Part shown: piece after piece, positions 1-13,160 of the stretch | Layout: every line of letters starts with the position of its first letter | Position numbering within the stretch: the first letter of the stretch is position 1 | DNA from: Mucor racemosus | Lineage: Eukaryota > Mucoromycota > Mucoromycetes > Mucorales > Mucoraceae | Direction of reading: 5' to 3' | Length of the DNA stretch: 64,000 bases | NCBI GenBank assembly: GCA_027405735.1 | Contig: JAPEHQ010000026.1 | Coordinates: forward strand, 62,001-126,000 | Made by a program: the position numbers and the translations under genes | The notes under the pieces: model-generated | Seen by the model: the letters and a program-made list of their open reading frames with translations, nothing else | The model's database searches: none | What the model was told of the DNA's origin: nothing

Positions 1-229
1 TTTCTAGTAGAAAAATGTATGTTTCTTGTCTAAAAAAAATGTTTTACCAAAACTAATAAGAATTAGACAAGAGTAAAAGGTGTAGTTTTATTCAATGTAG
101 AGAATGAGATTATATATAGAAGAGATTATCAAGTGATACAATAGCTATTGATGGTGTAACAATAACAATATCTTGATAATACAACTACTGTAGCGCTATA
201 TCTAGATTCTGATATAACATTTCTTTTAG

Positions 230-310
230 CATTGGTGTCGAGCCAGGTTTTGCCAGCCAAATTTACTAGTATAAGCTGGGCTCGACAACAACCCTAGTTT
301 ATATGATAAC
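230..310 (+). repeat. R3 dispersed motif, copy 1
   Basis: A block of about 65 bases containing GCCAGCC, TTTACTAGTA, GGCTCGA and CCCTAG recurs at about 13210-13290 on the same strand with scattered mismatches. It lies 0.8 kb before R2 copy 1, but follows R2 copy 2 at the other site. It is therefore probably a separate dispersed element, or an end of a larger one. No coding potential is visible. Confidence 0.6.
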
Positions 311-1084
311 AGATATTGCTTATTTTGTTTGGTTCATGACTCATGCGCTGTAATACTATTTTTGCATTGACTGAAATGAGCAATTTAGCAAGGTTTTAAT
401 TGCGCTAAATAATGTGAAGCCTTGAAAATCCTTTTCTACGTGCGTTGTTTCTCTCTTTTAGTTTTCGTATTCAAGGATAAATTCATCGTTTGATAAGGCA
501 TATCAGACTATCAAGCTGGTATTCTTTTCTTTTATCTGAGTACGTGTAATGAGTCAAACATTTGAGCTTCATTCATGCAAAACTTTGCCTCATTCCTTAT
601 ATAGATACTACAAGGAAATCATTACATGATCCCTTGTGAATTTATCTGTCTTGTTACACTCCCTTTACGTTCATTTATTCACTAATAAATATATAATTTA
701 CAAATAAGAACACCAAACTTCATCAACTCAGTGATCACTAATTTATAACAACAGGAATAGTATTTATAAGCATATTATCCACCTTTGTTATTAGTCCAAA
801 ATTACAGATCATTGCACCACGTGCATCTTGTTATCTTTTTAGCCATCATATTCAGTGGATACAACAGCTTAGGCTATAGTGTGCAGACCACCTGGGCACA
901 ACAAAATCATCTTGTGCAGCACAGCGCACAGGTCGGCCGTAGGGTAGGTTTTTTTTTTTATAATGCAATAAATTATGAGTACCCTTAATATTTTTGATAC
1001 ATTGGAATACCCTTAATTATTTATACTTTATATTCATAATCTCTTATTTGAATTGCATGGCATTGTTTCAAATGAGATGGCTTT

Positions 1085-2270
1085 TAATTTATTATTTGGG
1101 GAAATATTACCTACTTCAGCACAACTATCTCGACCAATTTCGATCCTAACAACTTCCAACTTTACGTGAGAGTAGATCGCATCTTTGAGACGATGACCTC
1201 AAAGGACAAATTTTACTGCGTGCTGTGTGTCGAGAAAATTATTGCCAAAGTGTATCTATAGCTCACTATGCACTTTTATGCAAAACAATTAAAAATACGA
1301 GCTCTTGAATGAATATTGATCCAAGTAAGCCTTCATTCTGCATGGACATAGGTGTAAATATGATAGGCACTACAAGTATTTCATATATCATCAGCTTCCA
1401 TGAGACATTGTGAATTCGGTAAGTGAACGACTAGTTAGTTACCTGCTATTTATATATTTACTCTTACTACGGTCAGTGAGCCCACCGCTTCTCGCCAAAT
1501 ATAATTCCAAATGAGCTCGTGTTACAACTGTAGGTACGTCTGCTAGTGTTGATTTACATAATTACAAAAGTTTTAGCCTTCTCGAGTTGCTGTAAAATGG
1601 GGAAATGAAATCATGTACTTTTCGAAACTGTTTTATATGGGCTATTTCAGATATTCTTTGAAAAAAAATTTAAAATCAAATAATGGTTCGAAATTGAATT
1701 CTGATGCTGCACTTTATGCTCAGTAAATGTATGAATAACATATCTTAATTTCATTAGTTAATAGCTGTTTTTGAAGGATTTTACCACACGTTTTAATGAA
1801 AGCAAATCTCTCTTCATCTGCTTAAAAAATAAAGCAATTTGAAAAATTCTTACAATTACTGAATATTAATCCAAATGGGTTACAAGTTTCAAAATATATA
1901 CTATAACTGTAACGATATATAGATTTAGCATTTTAACATTCCATTGATTTGCTGGTTAAATTGTAATATTCAAGCATCCACTTTTTCTAGGTGGGGTTTT
2001 GTAGCTCAGGGATCAGCAAACCGTTTTTTAAAATTAGAAATAGCACTAGATCAGCCAAAATTAGTATATATGGTATGACAACTACCGAGATTAGTAAATA
2101 AACGCCCTCTTCATGTATAATCAAAGTTGTAGCGCAACGTGTTTTACGTTCATCTCTTTAAAAAGTCTGCATTTCAAATATTGATTTAAGGAAACAAATA
2201 GATACCAGAGAAAAATACCTGAAAATTGTAAACCATTGTTTCTTGAATGAGTTGTTTTACAGTATTACAG
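1085..2270 (+). repeat. R2 dispersed repeat, copy 1 (uninterrupted)
   Basis: About 1.2 kb aligns colinearly by eye with 11190-13180. The match is especially good at 1628-2145 versus 12512-13020, which share the landmark GGTGGGGTTTTGTAGCTCAG. This copy lacks the 0.7 kb insertion that splits copy 2, so it defines the empty site. A shorter reverse-strand fragment lies at 59995-60206. There is no long open frame and I could not assign a transposon class. Confidence 0.75.
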
Positions 2271-3150
2271 TTGATATAAAATCAAACAAAAATACTAGAC
2301 AGCGACATCTACTGGATACTTTTTAGATTGATGAAAGCGATCTGGCATATAACAATTTTAAAACCTCATGATATCTAATATCTCACGTTTGTGTTTTTGT
2401 TCAAGTTATGTGCTTTAAAAAATATAGCAACTAAATCAAAAATAAAACCGCCAAGAAGTTTGTGATAGACATTTTACAAGGAAAGAAAAATATCAGTAGC
2501 ATTTTTCGACATTTTTATTTATAATTTTAATAGAAACAATACAAAAGACTCTTGAGTATTTAATATAATATTTTCCATCTTCTACTAGAAGAGCACCAAA
2601 CACAATTTATTCCTTCCAGGCGAAAATATCAGTGATAGTTTATGAAATCTTCAGTAAAATGCCCATAGACTCTTACCAAAAATCCCATAAAACTTCATAA
2701 ACTAAAAAGAAATCAAGCATAAAAAAAGTTCTTATGCTAAATATCAACATTTTTGGGAAGCTCCCCCTCTGTAAATCTCCCACACAGTAATCTCGCAATC
2801 CCAGAAAAACAGTCTGTACAAAGTCCGTAGGTTATATTCTTTGTTTTCTTGTACAAACACATATATACTATATGATGAGGGTCATATGGGTCTGAATCAC
2901 AAATAAAAGCTTATATGCATGCGACAACGAAAGTTCGTATGCTTTTTGGAATCCGTTGCGGCTACATGATCAAACTACAGAATGCAACCGTTCAACTGAA
3001 CTCCCTCAACAAACTGAACATTTGAGACCCGAACGAAAAAACCGATCGTCTTACCTTGTTTAGTTATATTTATAAAATCTATTAAAAAATCTACTTTGGC
3101 CCCTTCTTTTTCTCGACTAATTTGATTGAGCAGTTTTTTTAACATTGAAC

Positions 3151-6100
3151 ATGAGTGGCCATGGAAGAAATTCCTCTGTTCATATCGAAGAAGAGTTAGC
3201 TCAGATCAGAAGATATGAAGATTTCTCAACCACTGGTAAATGAAAACGCGAATACATTTGCTCCTTGCATAAAATATTGACAGTAAAAAACATATACAAT
3301 ATGTAGATTGGGTTAAAGATGCAATCCTTGAAAGATATCGTCAATCATCTGTACAAAATTTAAATATTAATGATAATTCGTGGCGTGCTTGGTGGCATCT
3401 AACATTCGAATCGACAGAATCTTGGATAGTTGTATTGCTTGTTGGTAAAAAAAAACACACATACAATATATAAAACCACGAATAAACACATGTATTAAAT
3501 TGCATTTATATATGTATATTAGGCGCGGCTATTGGACTCATGTCAGCATTGATTGCTATTGTAACAGATTGGTTATCAGATATAAAATTAGGTTATTGTT
3601 CGAGTGCCTGGTGGCTAAACCAGAAATTTTGCTGTTGGGAAATAGAAGATGGTAAAGCACAATAGCAACAAATACAATTCAGTGTCTAAATGTTTATTGA
3701 ATATAGGAAGTGGATCTTGTAGCGATTGGACTACATGGAGTGAATTTGTTCATCTTGGGCCTGATTTTTATTTTGTAAAATGGTTGTTTTACATTATGTG
3801 GGCAGTAAGTACCTAATTTGTTTTTTAAAAAATGCCTCAGCATTGTTTATTTATGGTTAGTAGACTTTATTCGCAACAATCTGTGCATATCTAGTTAAAA
3901 AGTATGCACCTTATGCTGCTGGATCTGGTATTTCAGAAATCAAATGTATCATTGGTAAGCTCAATATTTGAATGAATTTATGCGATAGAGTTATTTAATA
4001 TTACAACAAAAAAACAGCTGGTTTTGTGATGAAAGGATTTCTCGGTGGTTGGACACTAGTAATGAAGAGTATTGGTTTGGTAAATTACGCAAAAATAATA
4101 TCGATCTTGTGTAGCAATCAATTTAAACCATAAATTAGACAATGGCTGTAGCCTCAAATTTATCGATTGGCAAAGAAGGACCCTCAGTGCATATGGCATG
4201 TTGTGTAGGACATGTTATTTCTCGTTGTTTTAAGAAATTTAAGACAAGCAAAGCTGAAATGAGAGAGATTTTGACAGCTTCTAGTGCAGCTGGTGTTGCG
4301 GTCGCCTTCGGTTCACCTATTGGTGGTGTACTATTTGCTTTGGAAGAAATGAGCTCACATTTTCCAAATAGAACCATGTGGAAAAGTTTCTTTTGCGCTA
4401 TGATTGCGACTATTGTGCTTCAGGTAAATTCACAAAATACGCTAAATTTAAGAGTGATTGAAATGATTTAAAGGTTTTGTGTTAGTCGATGAATCCTTTT
4501 AGAACTGGTAAATTAGTCATGTTTCAAGTAAGCTATGACAGAGATTGGCATTTCTTTGAGTATCTCTTTGTGTTGGTTATTGGATTATTTGGTGTAAGTT
4601 TGAATGCTATTGAGGAAATCAATATAGAATATTCAAAATTGACAAAAATCTAGGGATTATACGGTGCATTGGTGATTAAATACAACCTGATAGTTGCTCA
4701 ATTCAGAAAAAATGTACTCAAAAACTATCCTATTGCAGAAGCTGCAGTTCTTGCATTTGTTACCGCCATTCTTGCCTATCCTAATGTATTTTTGAGAATT
4801 GATATGACTGAAATTATGGGTATTTTGTTCAGAGAATGCGAGGGGGCAGGCACTGAGAATTACTATGGCCTTTGCGAGTAAGTGAGATTATGCACAGTTT
4901 ATGAACAAGAGATGTATTAATTTATGCAAAATATAGCAAAAGTGAAACCGGTCGTATGGTTCTTTTACTGTTCGTAGCGACAGCCCTTCGTTGCTTTGGT
5001 ACTATTATGACTTATGGTGCTAGAGTTCCTTGTGGTATCTTTGTTCCCTCCATGGCCATTGGTGCTACTTTTGGAAGAATGATTGGTTTATTAGTGAAAT
5101 CTTGGCAAGAGTAAGTTGTTCTATTTATGCAAATTTTAGTTATTAATAGTGTGGCTATGTAGATCCGATCCTGAATTCTTTCTATTCTCATCTTGTCGAC
5201 CGGATATGCCTGTAAGATTACCGTCAGTGGATAGTTGAATGATTATTAACAAATGGTTTATAGTGTATTACTCCCGGTACATATGCTTTTCTCGGTGCAG
5301 CAGCAGCATTATGGTAACATCGCACTGATTTAGTCTATGTTTATATTATTAACCATTCCTTTTCATTTTGTTATTAGTGGTGTTATGAGAATTACAGGTA
5401 ATTTGTAATGGTATTTTTTGTTGTTGTTGCAATATCTTGCTAATATTTTGTATCTTAGTATCTGTTGTAGTAATTATGTTTGAACTGACAGGTCAGATCA
5501 CATATATTTTACCTACTATGGCAAGTAAAATCATATATTGAAGGCATTGCATCAATGATTAACAATAAAAAAAAACCCCTCTCACTAGATTGCTTTAATG
5601 ATCACTCGCGCTGTTGGTGGATGGTTTGGATCTGGAGGTATTGCTGATCGCTATATTCGATTAAATGGTTATCCCATTCTGGAAAATGACGAAAAAGTGT
5701 TTAATGTACCAGGTAGCATTTAGTAAAGAAATTTTTTAATAAGATTTACTAACTTTTCATCTAAAAAGTCTCACATGTCATGCAGGAAAACATGACAGTG
5801 ATGACTGCAGCCGGGATGACATTTAAGGATATTGGTAAGAATTGATCTGATACATTATCAACTGTAAAACTTATAATGGATATAATTAGAGGACATTTTG
5901 GAGAATACAAATTTCCAAGGTTTCCCGGTAGTTGAAGACTCCAGAACAATGATTTTGATCGGATATATTGGCCGTTCTGAACTGAGATATCTCATTGGTA
6001 AGCCGTTGATTTATACACATGAAATCCAATTATCTAATAGGAAAACAACAGAAAAAGCAAAAGTAAACAAAAAGGCACACGATGACACAATATGTCGATT

Positions 6101-6566
6101 TACTCCTGATGGTGAAGAGCCTGAAATTCTTACCAATCTTGGCCTTGATGAAGGAGATAATATGAATGACACGAATAGAGATTTAAGAGGCTCTTCTGAT
6201 GTACTCGACTTTGGAGCTTACATGGATCAAACACCCATTACAGTACACCCAAAGCTTTATTTGGAAACTGTAATGGATATGTTTAAACAATTAGGTCCAC
6301 GTGTAGTTTTACTGGAGGAGCGGGGTAGATTAAGAGGTTTAGTAACAGTAAAAGATGTGCTGAAATATGAAGCACGAATTGACAGTGCAGATACAACTTC
6401 TAATATACATTATTCGAGAGAATGTGGTGGTGCATTCGATAAATTATCTTCTTGGCTGACACGAAGACACAATACGCGTATGCCAGCACAACAAGAATAT
6501 ACACAATTACAAAATAGAAGCTCACTCGAAGTGAATGAATCTCATGAGCTTGATGGTAGACTTTAA
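3151..6566 (+). CDS. CLC-type chloride/proton exchanger (Gef1/CLC-3-like), about 16 introns
   Basis: This is a voltage-gated chloride channel family protein, most like the endosomal/vacuolar Gef1 and CLC-3/4/5 group, which exchanges chloride for protons to support acidification of Golgi and endosomal compartments. Translation of the spliced exons shows the selectivity-filter motifs in order: GSGIS (near 3920), GKEGP (near 4170) and GIFVP (near 5037). The gating glutamate is present in GKEGP and a second glutamate in FALEEM (near 4340), so an exchanger is more likely than a passive channel. The C-terminal half (about 5765-6400) carries two CBS domains. The start at 3151 opens MSGHGRNSS and is followed by an intron at 3236-3306. 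Introns are 45-80 nt, and the one at 5521-5590 appears to use a GC-AG pair. The last exon is the longest. Sec9 follows 185 bases downstream on the same strand. Confidence 0.93.
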
Positions 6567-6751
6567 ATTATTTATAACAATAAAAATCTTTACTTGACCT
6601 GTGATAGGTTGGTTCCTGAATAAATACAGTGCTCTAAATTACAGATCTAAATATAGTAAGAAATAGGAGACCAACTTGCTATAAATTTTGAGTAACCAGA
6701 GCCTTGATTTTTCTCTCTTTTTTCTTTTACTTTTGATAATAATTATAAACA

Positions 6752-7875
6752 ATGTTTTGGAAAAAAAAGGAAAAAAAAGAAGAATCAACCAATCCTTTTG
6801 AATCAGGTAGTCAACCATCATCTCCTGCTCCTTCTTATTCTCCTGCTCCTTCGTATACTTCCGCTGCTCCTTCTCAACAACAACAACAACAACAACAACA
6901 AGAATATACCCCTTCTGGTACTAGATATGGTCGTTATAATAATAATAATGATGTAGATCAAAGAAACCAACTCTTTGGTGGAAGAAATGATAGCCAAGAT
7001 TCATATAATAGTAGAGGTAATGATTATTCATCACGACCTCAACAAGGTTCTCGTGGTAATAGTGATTATGGTAACGATAATAGAAGTGGTCGGGGAGGTA
7101 ATCTTTATGGAAATGGTGATGAGGATGAGGAGGATGAAGATGTTCAAGTTGCTGGTATGAAACAACAAATCAAAAATATCAAGCAAGATTCATTAGCAAG
7201 TACTCGTCTTGCTCTTCAAAAGATCAATGAAACAGAAGCCACTGCTGCCAATACCATGAACATGCTTGGCCAACAATCATGTAAGTTAAATAAACATTTT
7301 TTGCCTGCGGTGTAACTCATTTAAACACTCTATTTTTAGCTCAAATTGCCAATGTCAACAGACATTTAGATTTATCCAAAGCTTACTCTGACAAAGCTGC
7401 TAACCAAGCCGATGAATTGAAACAACTGAATAGATCCATCTTTATTCCCGTTGTTTCTAATCCATTCAAAAGAAAGGGCAAGGACAAAAAAGAGTTGGAA
7501 AACATGCAAAGAGATCATGCGGAACATATGGCTGAACGTGATAATATTCGTCAATTCGAATACGAATCAAATGCTCGTATCCAAGAAACTGCTCGTGCGA
7601 ATAGCAATCAACGTTCTGAAAGAAGGGGCCGTTCAGAAGCAGATCGCCGTAGATATCAATTTGAGGAAGATTCTGAAGATGATGCACTTGAAGATGAATT
7701 AGACAATAACTTGGATTTACTAGGTGATGCTACTTCTAGACTTAAAAATATGGCTGTAACAATGAACACTGAATTGGATAGTCAAAACCGTGAATTAAAC
7801 AAGACTATCAACAAGGTGGATCCTTTAAGCAGAAAGTTGGTTGCTACCACTGACAAGTTGAACAGAACAAGATAA
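6752..7875 (+). CDS. SEC9: Sec9/SNAP-25-like t-SNARE
   Basis: This Qbc-SNARE pairs with a syntaxin (Sso type) and a synaptobrevin (Snc type) at the plasma membrane for exocytic vesicle fusion. The product is about 354 aa from two exons with an intron at 7281-7339; the splice reads in frame. The first 130 residues are low-complexity (S/P/Q/N/G-rich) and carry an NPFE motif near residue 14. The first SNARE helix runs from about residue 140 to 205, with a central-layer glutamine in GQQS at the exon junction. A linker follows with SNPFKRKGKDKK. The second SNARE helix (about 285-350) contains LDSQNRELN with the second zero-layer glutamine. There is no transmembrane segment, as expected for the family. 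Fungal Sec9 proteins have such long N-terminal extensions, whereas animal SNAP-25 does not. An AATAAA-type signal lies just past the stop near 7883. Confidence 0.88.
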
Positions 7876-8849
7876 TTCATAATAAAAACACGTGCTGATT
7901 TTGCGTTTTTGGGCTTTTTTAAATATACACAACACACTCGAATTTTCCTTATTAATGTCATTTTCATTCAATAAATTTCATTTTGTATACCAATGCAATA
8001 AAGTGTCATTCATTAGTTTGTCGTTTACAAATTCTTGTGATTCTTGAAATTTGAGTATTTTTCAAGACTAATACATTAGTAGAAGCGTTTTATATTAATT
8101 TATAAGAGAAGCTAGATGGTTTCAATCAATGGCCATGTAAATACAGCTATTAGATGTCAGTCAAGCACTGTAGTACCTTCTCAAAGATATTAAGTTTGCC
8201 AGCTATATCACTATCTGCTTCTATTCCTTTCGCAAATTACTGATACCTGGAGTTATATTCTCCAGTAGAATTACTATATATATTAAGAGCAAAGTGTCAA
8301 AGGAGTTCGTAATATGCTGCGAAGATTGATTGTATTCAATTTCAAGGCCTCTGTTTACTCCGAGTATTGTGCTTTGGCAAGTTGTCCCTGTTATAAACGC
8401 CATGAATCAATTGCAAAACAGATATACATACCAATAAAGCTTGGCCCTGAATACCTTTGCTTACGAGCTAGGTCGGGTAAATGAAATGTTGCTAGGTCTA
8501 CTACTTGCTAATACATCAAAATGAGAAATCGCATACAGATGACATGAAATGGACGGGGTATTGTAGATAATAGAATAGCCTTTGTTGCTACGATGTACTG
8601 AGATTAAGCCTATGTCACTGAATTTGTTCCTTTTAGGAACATCGTTTGATAATAAAAAATAATATTAATAATATATTTTTTTTACTGTAGAAGCTAAATA
8701 TTTAATCGATCAATGAAAAAAATGTATTCACTTAATAAAACTGCTCCTTGTTTTGTTTTGTTATACTCTATAATTGATGAATCATTGACCCACTGATACT
8801 TTCGAAAAACATTACACTTCATATGTTAAAATAGATTTGATATTTTTTT

Positions 8850-10110
8850 AGGTATACTCAAATTTTCATAGTTTTAAATCTTCAAAATCGGATCATGTCC
8901 TATTTTATATTATTACATTCATACTAAACACTTTTTTTAAAACATACCTTAGACGCTACTAAATTGATAAAAATACGTAGCATTATTCTATCTATTCCTT
9001 CATTTATTTTATGCTTGATAATTAGACTCAAAAACGCGTAAAATTCACTGCTTTTTCCTTGAAAACTGGGCCTCACTTTTTATCCCTGCTCTACTTTTTT
9101 TTTCACTAAATAACACCAAGAAAAAAATATATGCCAATGTACCTGAGATGTTCAGCTTTAATCCAAAAACAAGTATCCGGAAATATCCTATTTTTTACAG
9201 TTGGTATTAATTTTTCAGTGCTAAGGTTTCAGATTTTTTACGCGTATTTTACTGCTAAAGAATTGAAAACTTTGAGGCTTCATATCTCCAGAAAAAATTA
9301 AGCTATACTAACACTCTCTAATAATAAAATTTACTTGTTTTGCAATGCTCTATAACATATTTTAATATGAAAAAATTCTGAGTACTTCTATTTTTTTTTC
9401 TTTTTTTTTGGCATTTCTATAGTAGGTTTCAAAATATTGGCTAAATTGAGCAACACTTTTTTTTGCATTTATGTCATTAAGCTCGTTGAGCTCTCTTAGA
9501 CCCAATTTAAAGTTTTTCAAAATATTGATTTTTCGTGGAGATATCCTCAAAAATGTGTACAAAGAGACACCCTCATCTCTAACCTCAATTTTCCCCCAGT
9601 ATACCCTCATCCCAAATTCTGAAACAGAAAAAAAATTAGACAAAAATGTTGTTTTCTCTACAAATAATGCAGCTAGAAAATTGTGCAATAGCTCGATCGA
9701 TTGATAACTTTTTTGCGCATCATTTCCGTTTATTATCTTAGATATGCTTATAAAAAGTGATGTGTATCTTCAAAAAACCACCAAAATTTCAATTGCATTT
9801 TACGCAAATTTTAATGTAAAATGTTTGTCTGAATTTTATTTAGATAAATGCAGAATCCCAAACTGTACAAAAACTATTTAATACGCTAAGTCGACTTACT
9901 TTGCAGCTCATGAGCATTTAACCGTTTCTGTTTTTTTGAATCATTTTTCGTTCATTTCAACAAATGAATTTTGGAACCCCGTGATGATAGGTTTTAAGCT
10001 GTAATAAAAACTATTATTTTGGTTATCTCGATGAAAAATCAATGTTTTTTTGCTAAAACAAAAAATGCGGAGTAGCAATCAATTAGACCTATCTTGTGAC
10101 TACAGAAATT
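8850..10110 (+). repeat. R1 dispersed repeat, copy A
   Basis: About 1.25 kb aligns with 48290-49490 in the same orientation, and with 38690-39995 and parts of 60207-63595 in reverse. A shared landmark is CACTAAATAACACCAAGAAA near 9105 (near 48542 in copy C). This copy is the most diverged of A, B and C. On the reverse strand at 9362-9688 it keeps a 108-codon open frame (first codon TTG) corresponding to the frame in copies B and C. I did not find clear terminal inverted repeats or target-site duplications, so the class is unknown. Confidence 0.75.
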
Positions 10111-10374
10111 AAGTCCTGGATAATGAGTTTTAAGTTGTGAAAAGTAACAAACTGTTATTTACAACTGCAGAAAACAAAGAAAAAAATCCTACCCTTGTGA
10201 ATATTGATCCAATTAATCTTCAATTATACACGATGGTAGATTTAAATATATTCTACATGAAATTTTATATTTCTATTTTTATAAATCGCTCTAAATTGAG
10301 AAATCCATCAGCAAAACATGATATTTCTATCCAATAAGATCACCTGTTGTGTCCTATACTTGCATGTTTAATAG

Positions 10375-11113
10375 ATAATACTTTTAAAAAAAAGAATACA
10401 ATTAAAGGAGAATGAGTAATGAATCAGTTCTTCAATAACTGTATAATAAAAACAAGATATCGTTTATTAAGATACTGTATAAAAGCAAGGCCTTTTATAT
10501 TGATTTGACATTGAGACCCTAAGATGTAATTTAAGTCGTTATTAAACCATAAGATCTGTTTGATAGTAATTTATGAATATAAATGGATCAATCATAATTT
10601 AACCGTGCTTGCAGAATTTGTGAGTTGCCTTGTTTTAATGCTGCGCTAAATGTGCTTGTTGGATGTTTATTTGATAGCTACTTGATTGATTAACCGCTGG
10701 GATAAAATAATATGGTGTCATAATTGAGGTCCAAGCATTCTTGGTAATTTCTGGATTAAACTTAGTACGCTAGGAGTTTCTTAATATCCGCTATCAAGAT
10801 TTTGGACTTCAATAAATGGTATAGTTAGTCAATAGATTGTGAGATGTATTGATACTGTAGAAGGTGATAACGTATGATACTAGGTGACATACAACATTAT
10901 GATTGATTCATTTCAATCCATAGATTACTATCAAACAGACCTAATGGTTCCATAGTGTCTCAAATTAAATTTCCCAGGATCTCAATGTCAAATAAATATA
11001 AAAGGCCATACTTTTATAATATCTAAATAAACGATATCTTGTTTTTATTATACAATTATTGAAGAACTGATTCATTACTCATTTCTTTTAATTGCACTCT
11101 TCTTTAAGTATTA
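10375..11113. mobile_element. foldback/MITE-like element with about 200-bp terminal inverted repeats
   Basis: The first 210 bases (10375-10585) and the last 205 bases (about 10908-11113) are reverse complements with scattered mismatches. One stretch, GAGTAATGAATCAGTTCTTC, is perfect in both arms. About 320 bases lie between the arms. There is no transposase frame, so the element is nonautonomous. The target-site duplication is not clear to me: the outermost ATAATAC/GTATTAT is itself palindromic and the flanks beyond it do not match. The transcript would fold into a long hairpin. Confidence 0.7.
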
Positions 11114-11807
11114 TTTATCAAAACTGAAAATATACGACAATCTAAAACCTAATTTTGAGTTTCTTCAACCGTAGAAATTGACAACATTAACAAAAACCTT
11201 ACCTCGGCCAACTTCGATCTTAATAATTTTCAACATTACATGAGAGTAGGGACATACTTTTGATACGCTGATCTCAAAAGATAATCATCCACAACCTACT
11301 GTTTGTCGAGAAAACAATTGCCAAATTTCATCTATAGCTTACTGTGCACTTTTTTTTATAAAACAATTAAAAATACGAACTCTATAAATACTGATCCAAG
11401 CAACAGGCCACTCTTCATGGATATAGGTATAAATATGTACTATATACAAGTATTCTAGATACCAGCTTCCATCGGCCTTGATGCATTCGGTAAGTTTGAA
11501 CAGCAAGTTAGTTACCTGATATTTGCACTTACTAATATCAGTGAGATCACCAGTTCTTCTCTTCGAATATTGATCCAAGTAATTATAAAGCATGAGTTTT
11601 TTGTAAGCTCGTCTAACTTCAATGAGCCTTGAAAAAAGCTCGGCTGCATAAAAAAGGCTTGGATTGTTTTAAATAATTAGATCCAAATGGCCTTCTCCTG
11701 TTGCAAAGGCAGGTACTTCTAATGTTGATCCACAGAGATGCTAAAGGTTCAGCTTCCCTAAGTTGCTGTGGAAATAAAAAAATGAAAACTCGTACTTGTT
11801 TAAACTA

Positions 11808-12502
11808 TGTAATGATCCAGTTACATTATTGTTACATTACATAAGGAAATTGCATATATAAATAACAACCAAGTACGGATCAATTGTGATGTATCATTCT
11901 TAAACCGGGTCATGTCAAATCCAAAAAAGTAAACAATAACAGATTCGGAACCGGAAGTTACTTAATTGAATATTAACTATACCATGCTCCTAAAAGCATG
12001 GTATAGAAGCATGGTACAAAAGCATAATACTCCAGTGCGATATTCCAACATGATATACCAACATGACACATTACTATTAAATAACATCTAAACTGCCTTA
12101 TCACATTACTAATTCCCCAAATCAAATAGTATATAAACCCTATTAATTTCATTCCAATAAACGAATCTCTTTACTTGATTAAATTTCTAGTTTTATTTAA
12201 CATAAATATATTCTGATAAATCAAATTGCACATCAGTGAATTTATCCGTTCTTCCTTTTCCCTTTTTATATTTATAATCACAATTCAAATAAATATATAT
12301 TAGTACTTATTTATCATTGTTACTTATAACTTATAACCAATTATTATATAATCCCATATAATCAATCATAGGTAATAATCGTGTACTAGTAATAGCAATT
12401 ACAATTAGTAACACCAACCTCTCATAATCAATCATAGAATCAAAGTCATTCATATAATTCTCCATATTATATATCCAGTCTGACAACCAGTTGATCTATT
12501 AA
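11808..12502. mobile_element. 695-bp LTR-like (solo LTR?) insertion inside R2 copy 2
   Basis: Alignment of R2 copies 1 and 2 shows this block is extra in copy 2. It is flanked by AAACTA at 11802-11807 and 12503-12508, consistent with a 5-6 bp target-site duplication. It begins with TG and contains a TATATAAACCC box (near 12132) followed about 20 bases later by CCAATAAACG, the promoter and polyadenylation arrangement common in LTRs. A perfect hairpin around TATACCATGCT/AGCATGGTATA lies near 11980-12007. It does not end in a clean CA, so the LTR assignment is an inference. It has no coding capacity. Confidence 0.5.
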
Positions 12503-13124
12503 AAACTATTTTGTATGGATTATTTCAGATATTCTTTGAAAATTTTTATAAAATCAAATAATGGTTCGAAATTGAATTTTGAAATTGCGCTTAATGATCA
12601 GTAGATGTACAAATAACATATCTCAATTTCATTACCCAACTGCTGTTTTTGAAGGATTTTAGCACACGTTTTTGAAAAAAAATCTCTCTTCATCTGCTTA
12701 AAAAAAATAAATTAGCTAAAAAAATGCTTGCAATTAATGAATATAGATCCAAATGGGTTACAATTTTAAAAATATATACTATAGCTGTAACGGTATATAT
12801 ATTTAGCATTTTAACATTCCATTGATTTGCTGGTTAAACTGTAATATTCAAGCATCCACTTTTTCTAGGTGGGGTTTTGTAGCTCAGGGATCAGCAAACC
12901 GTTTTTTAAAATTAAAAATAACGCTAAATCAGCCAAAATCAGCATATATGGCGATGGTAACTACCGAGATTAATGAATAAACGCCCTCTTTATGTATAAT
13001 CAAATTTGCAGCACAATATGTATATCTACTTTTTTTTTAAAAAAAAAACATTAGATAATTAATTTTGGTTTAAACAAATGCGTAAAAAAAAAAAACATCG
13101 GAAGAATACCAGAAAATCGTAAGC

Positions 13125-13160
13125 CTTGATTTCTTGATTTCTTGATTTCTTGATTTCTTG
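13125..13160 (+). repeat. tandem CTTGATTT repeat (4 units plus a partial)
   Basis: Four exact 8-base units are followed by CTTG. The tract sits inside R2 copy 2, and the matching place in R2 copy 1 has a single unit, so the expansion is local. A two-unit version also occurs near 48000. Confidence 0.85.

Larger units (their letters stand above)
1..3150. other. gene-free AT-rich region upstream of the CLC gene
   Basis: I see no gene here. The open frames are short, begin with non-ATG codons and resemble nothing I know. The stretch holds an R3 motif copy near 230-310 and R2 copy 1 at about 1085-2270, listed separately. The last 150 bases before the CLC start codon are presumably its promoter, but no clear element stands out. 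Confidence 0.7.

Noticed and set aside
785..988. 67-codon plus-strand frame in the first kilobase
   Set aside because: It begins with TTG, overlaps no known feature, and no protein family is recognisable.
1988..2020. GTAGCTCAGG in R2 resembling a tRNA/SINE box A
   Set aside because: The only box-B-like word (GGTTCGAA near 1685) lies upstream instead of downstream, so a Pol III promoter is not supported.
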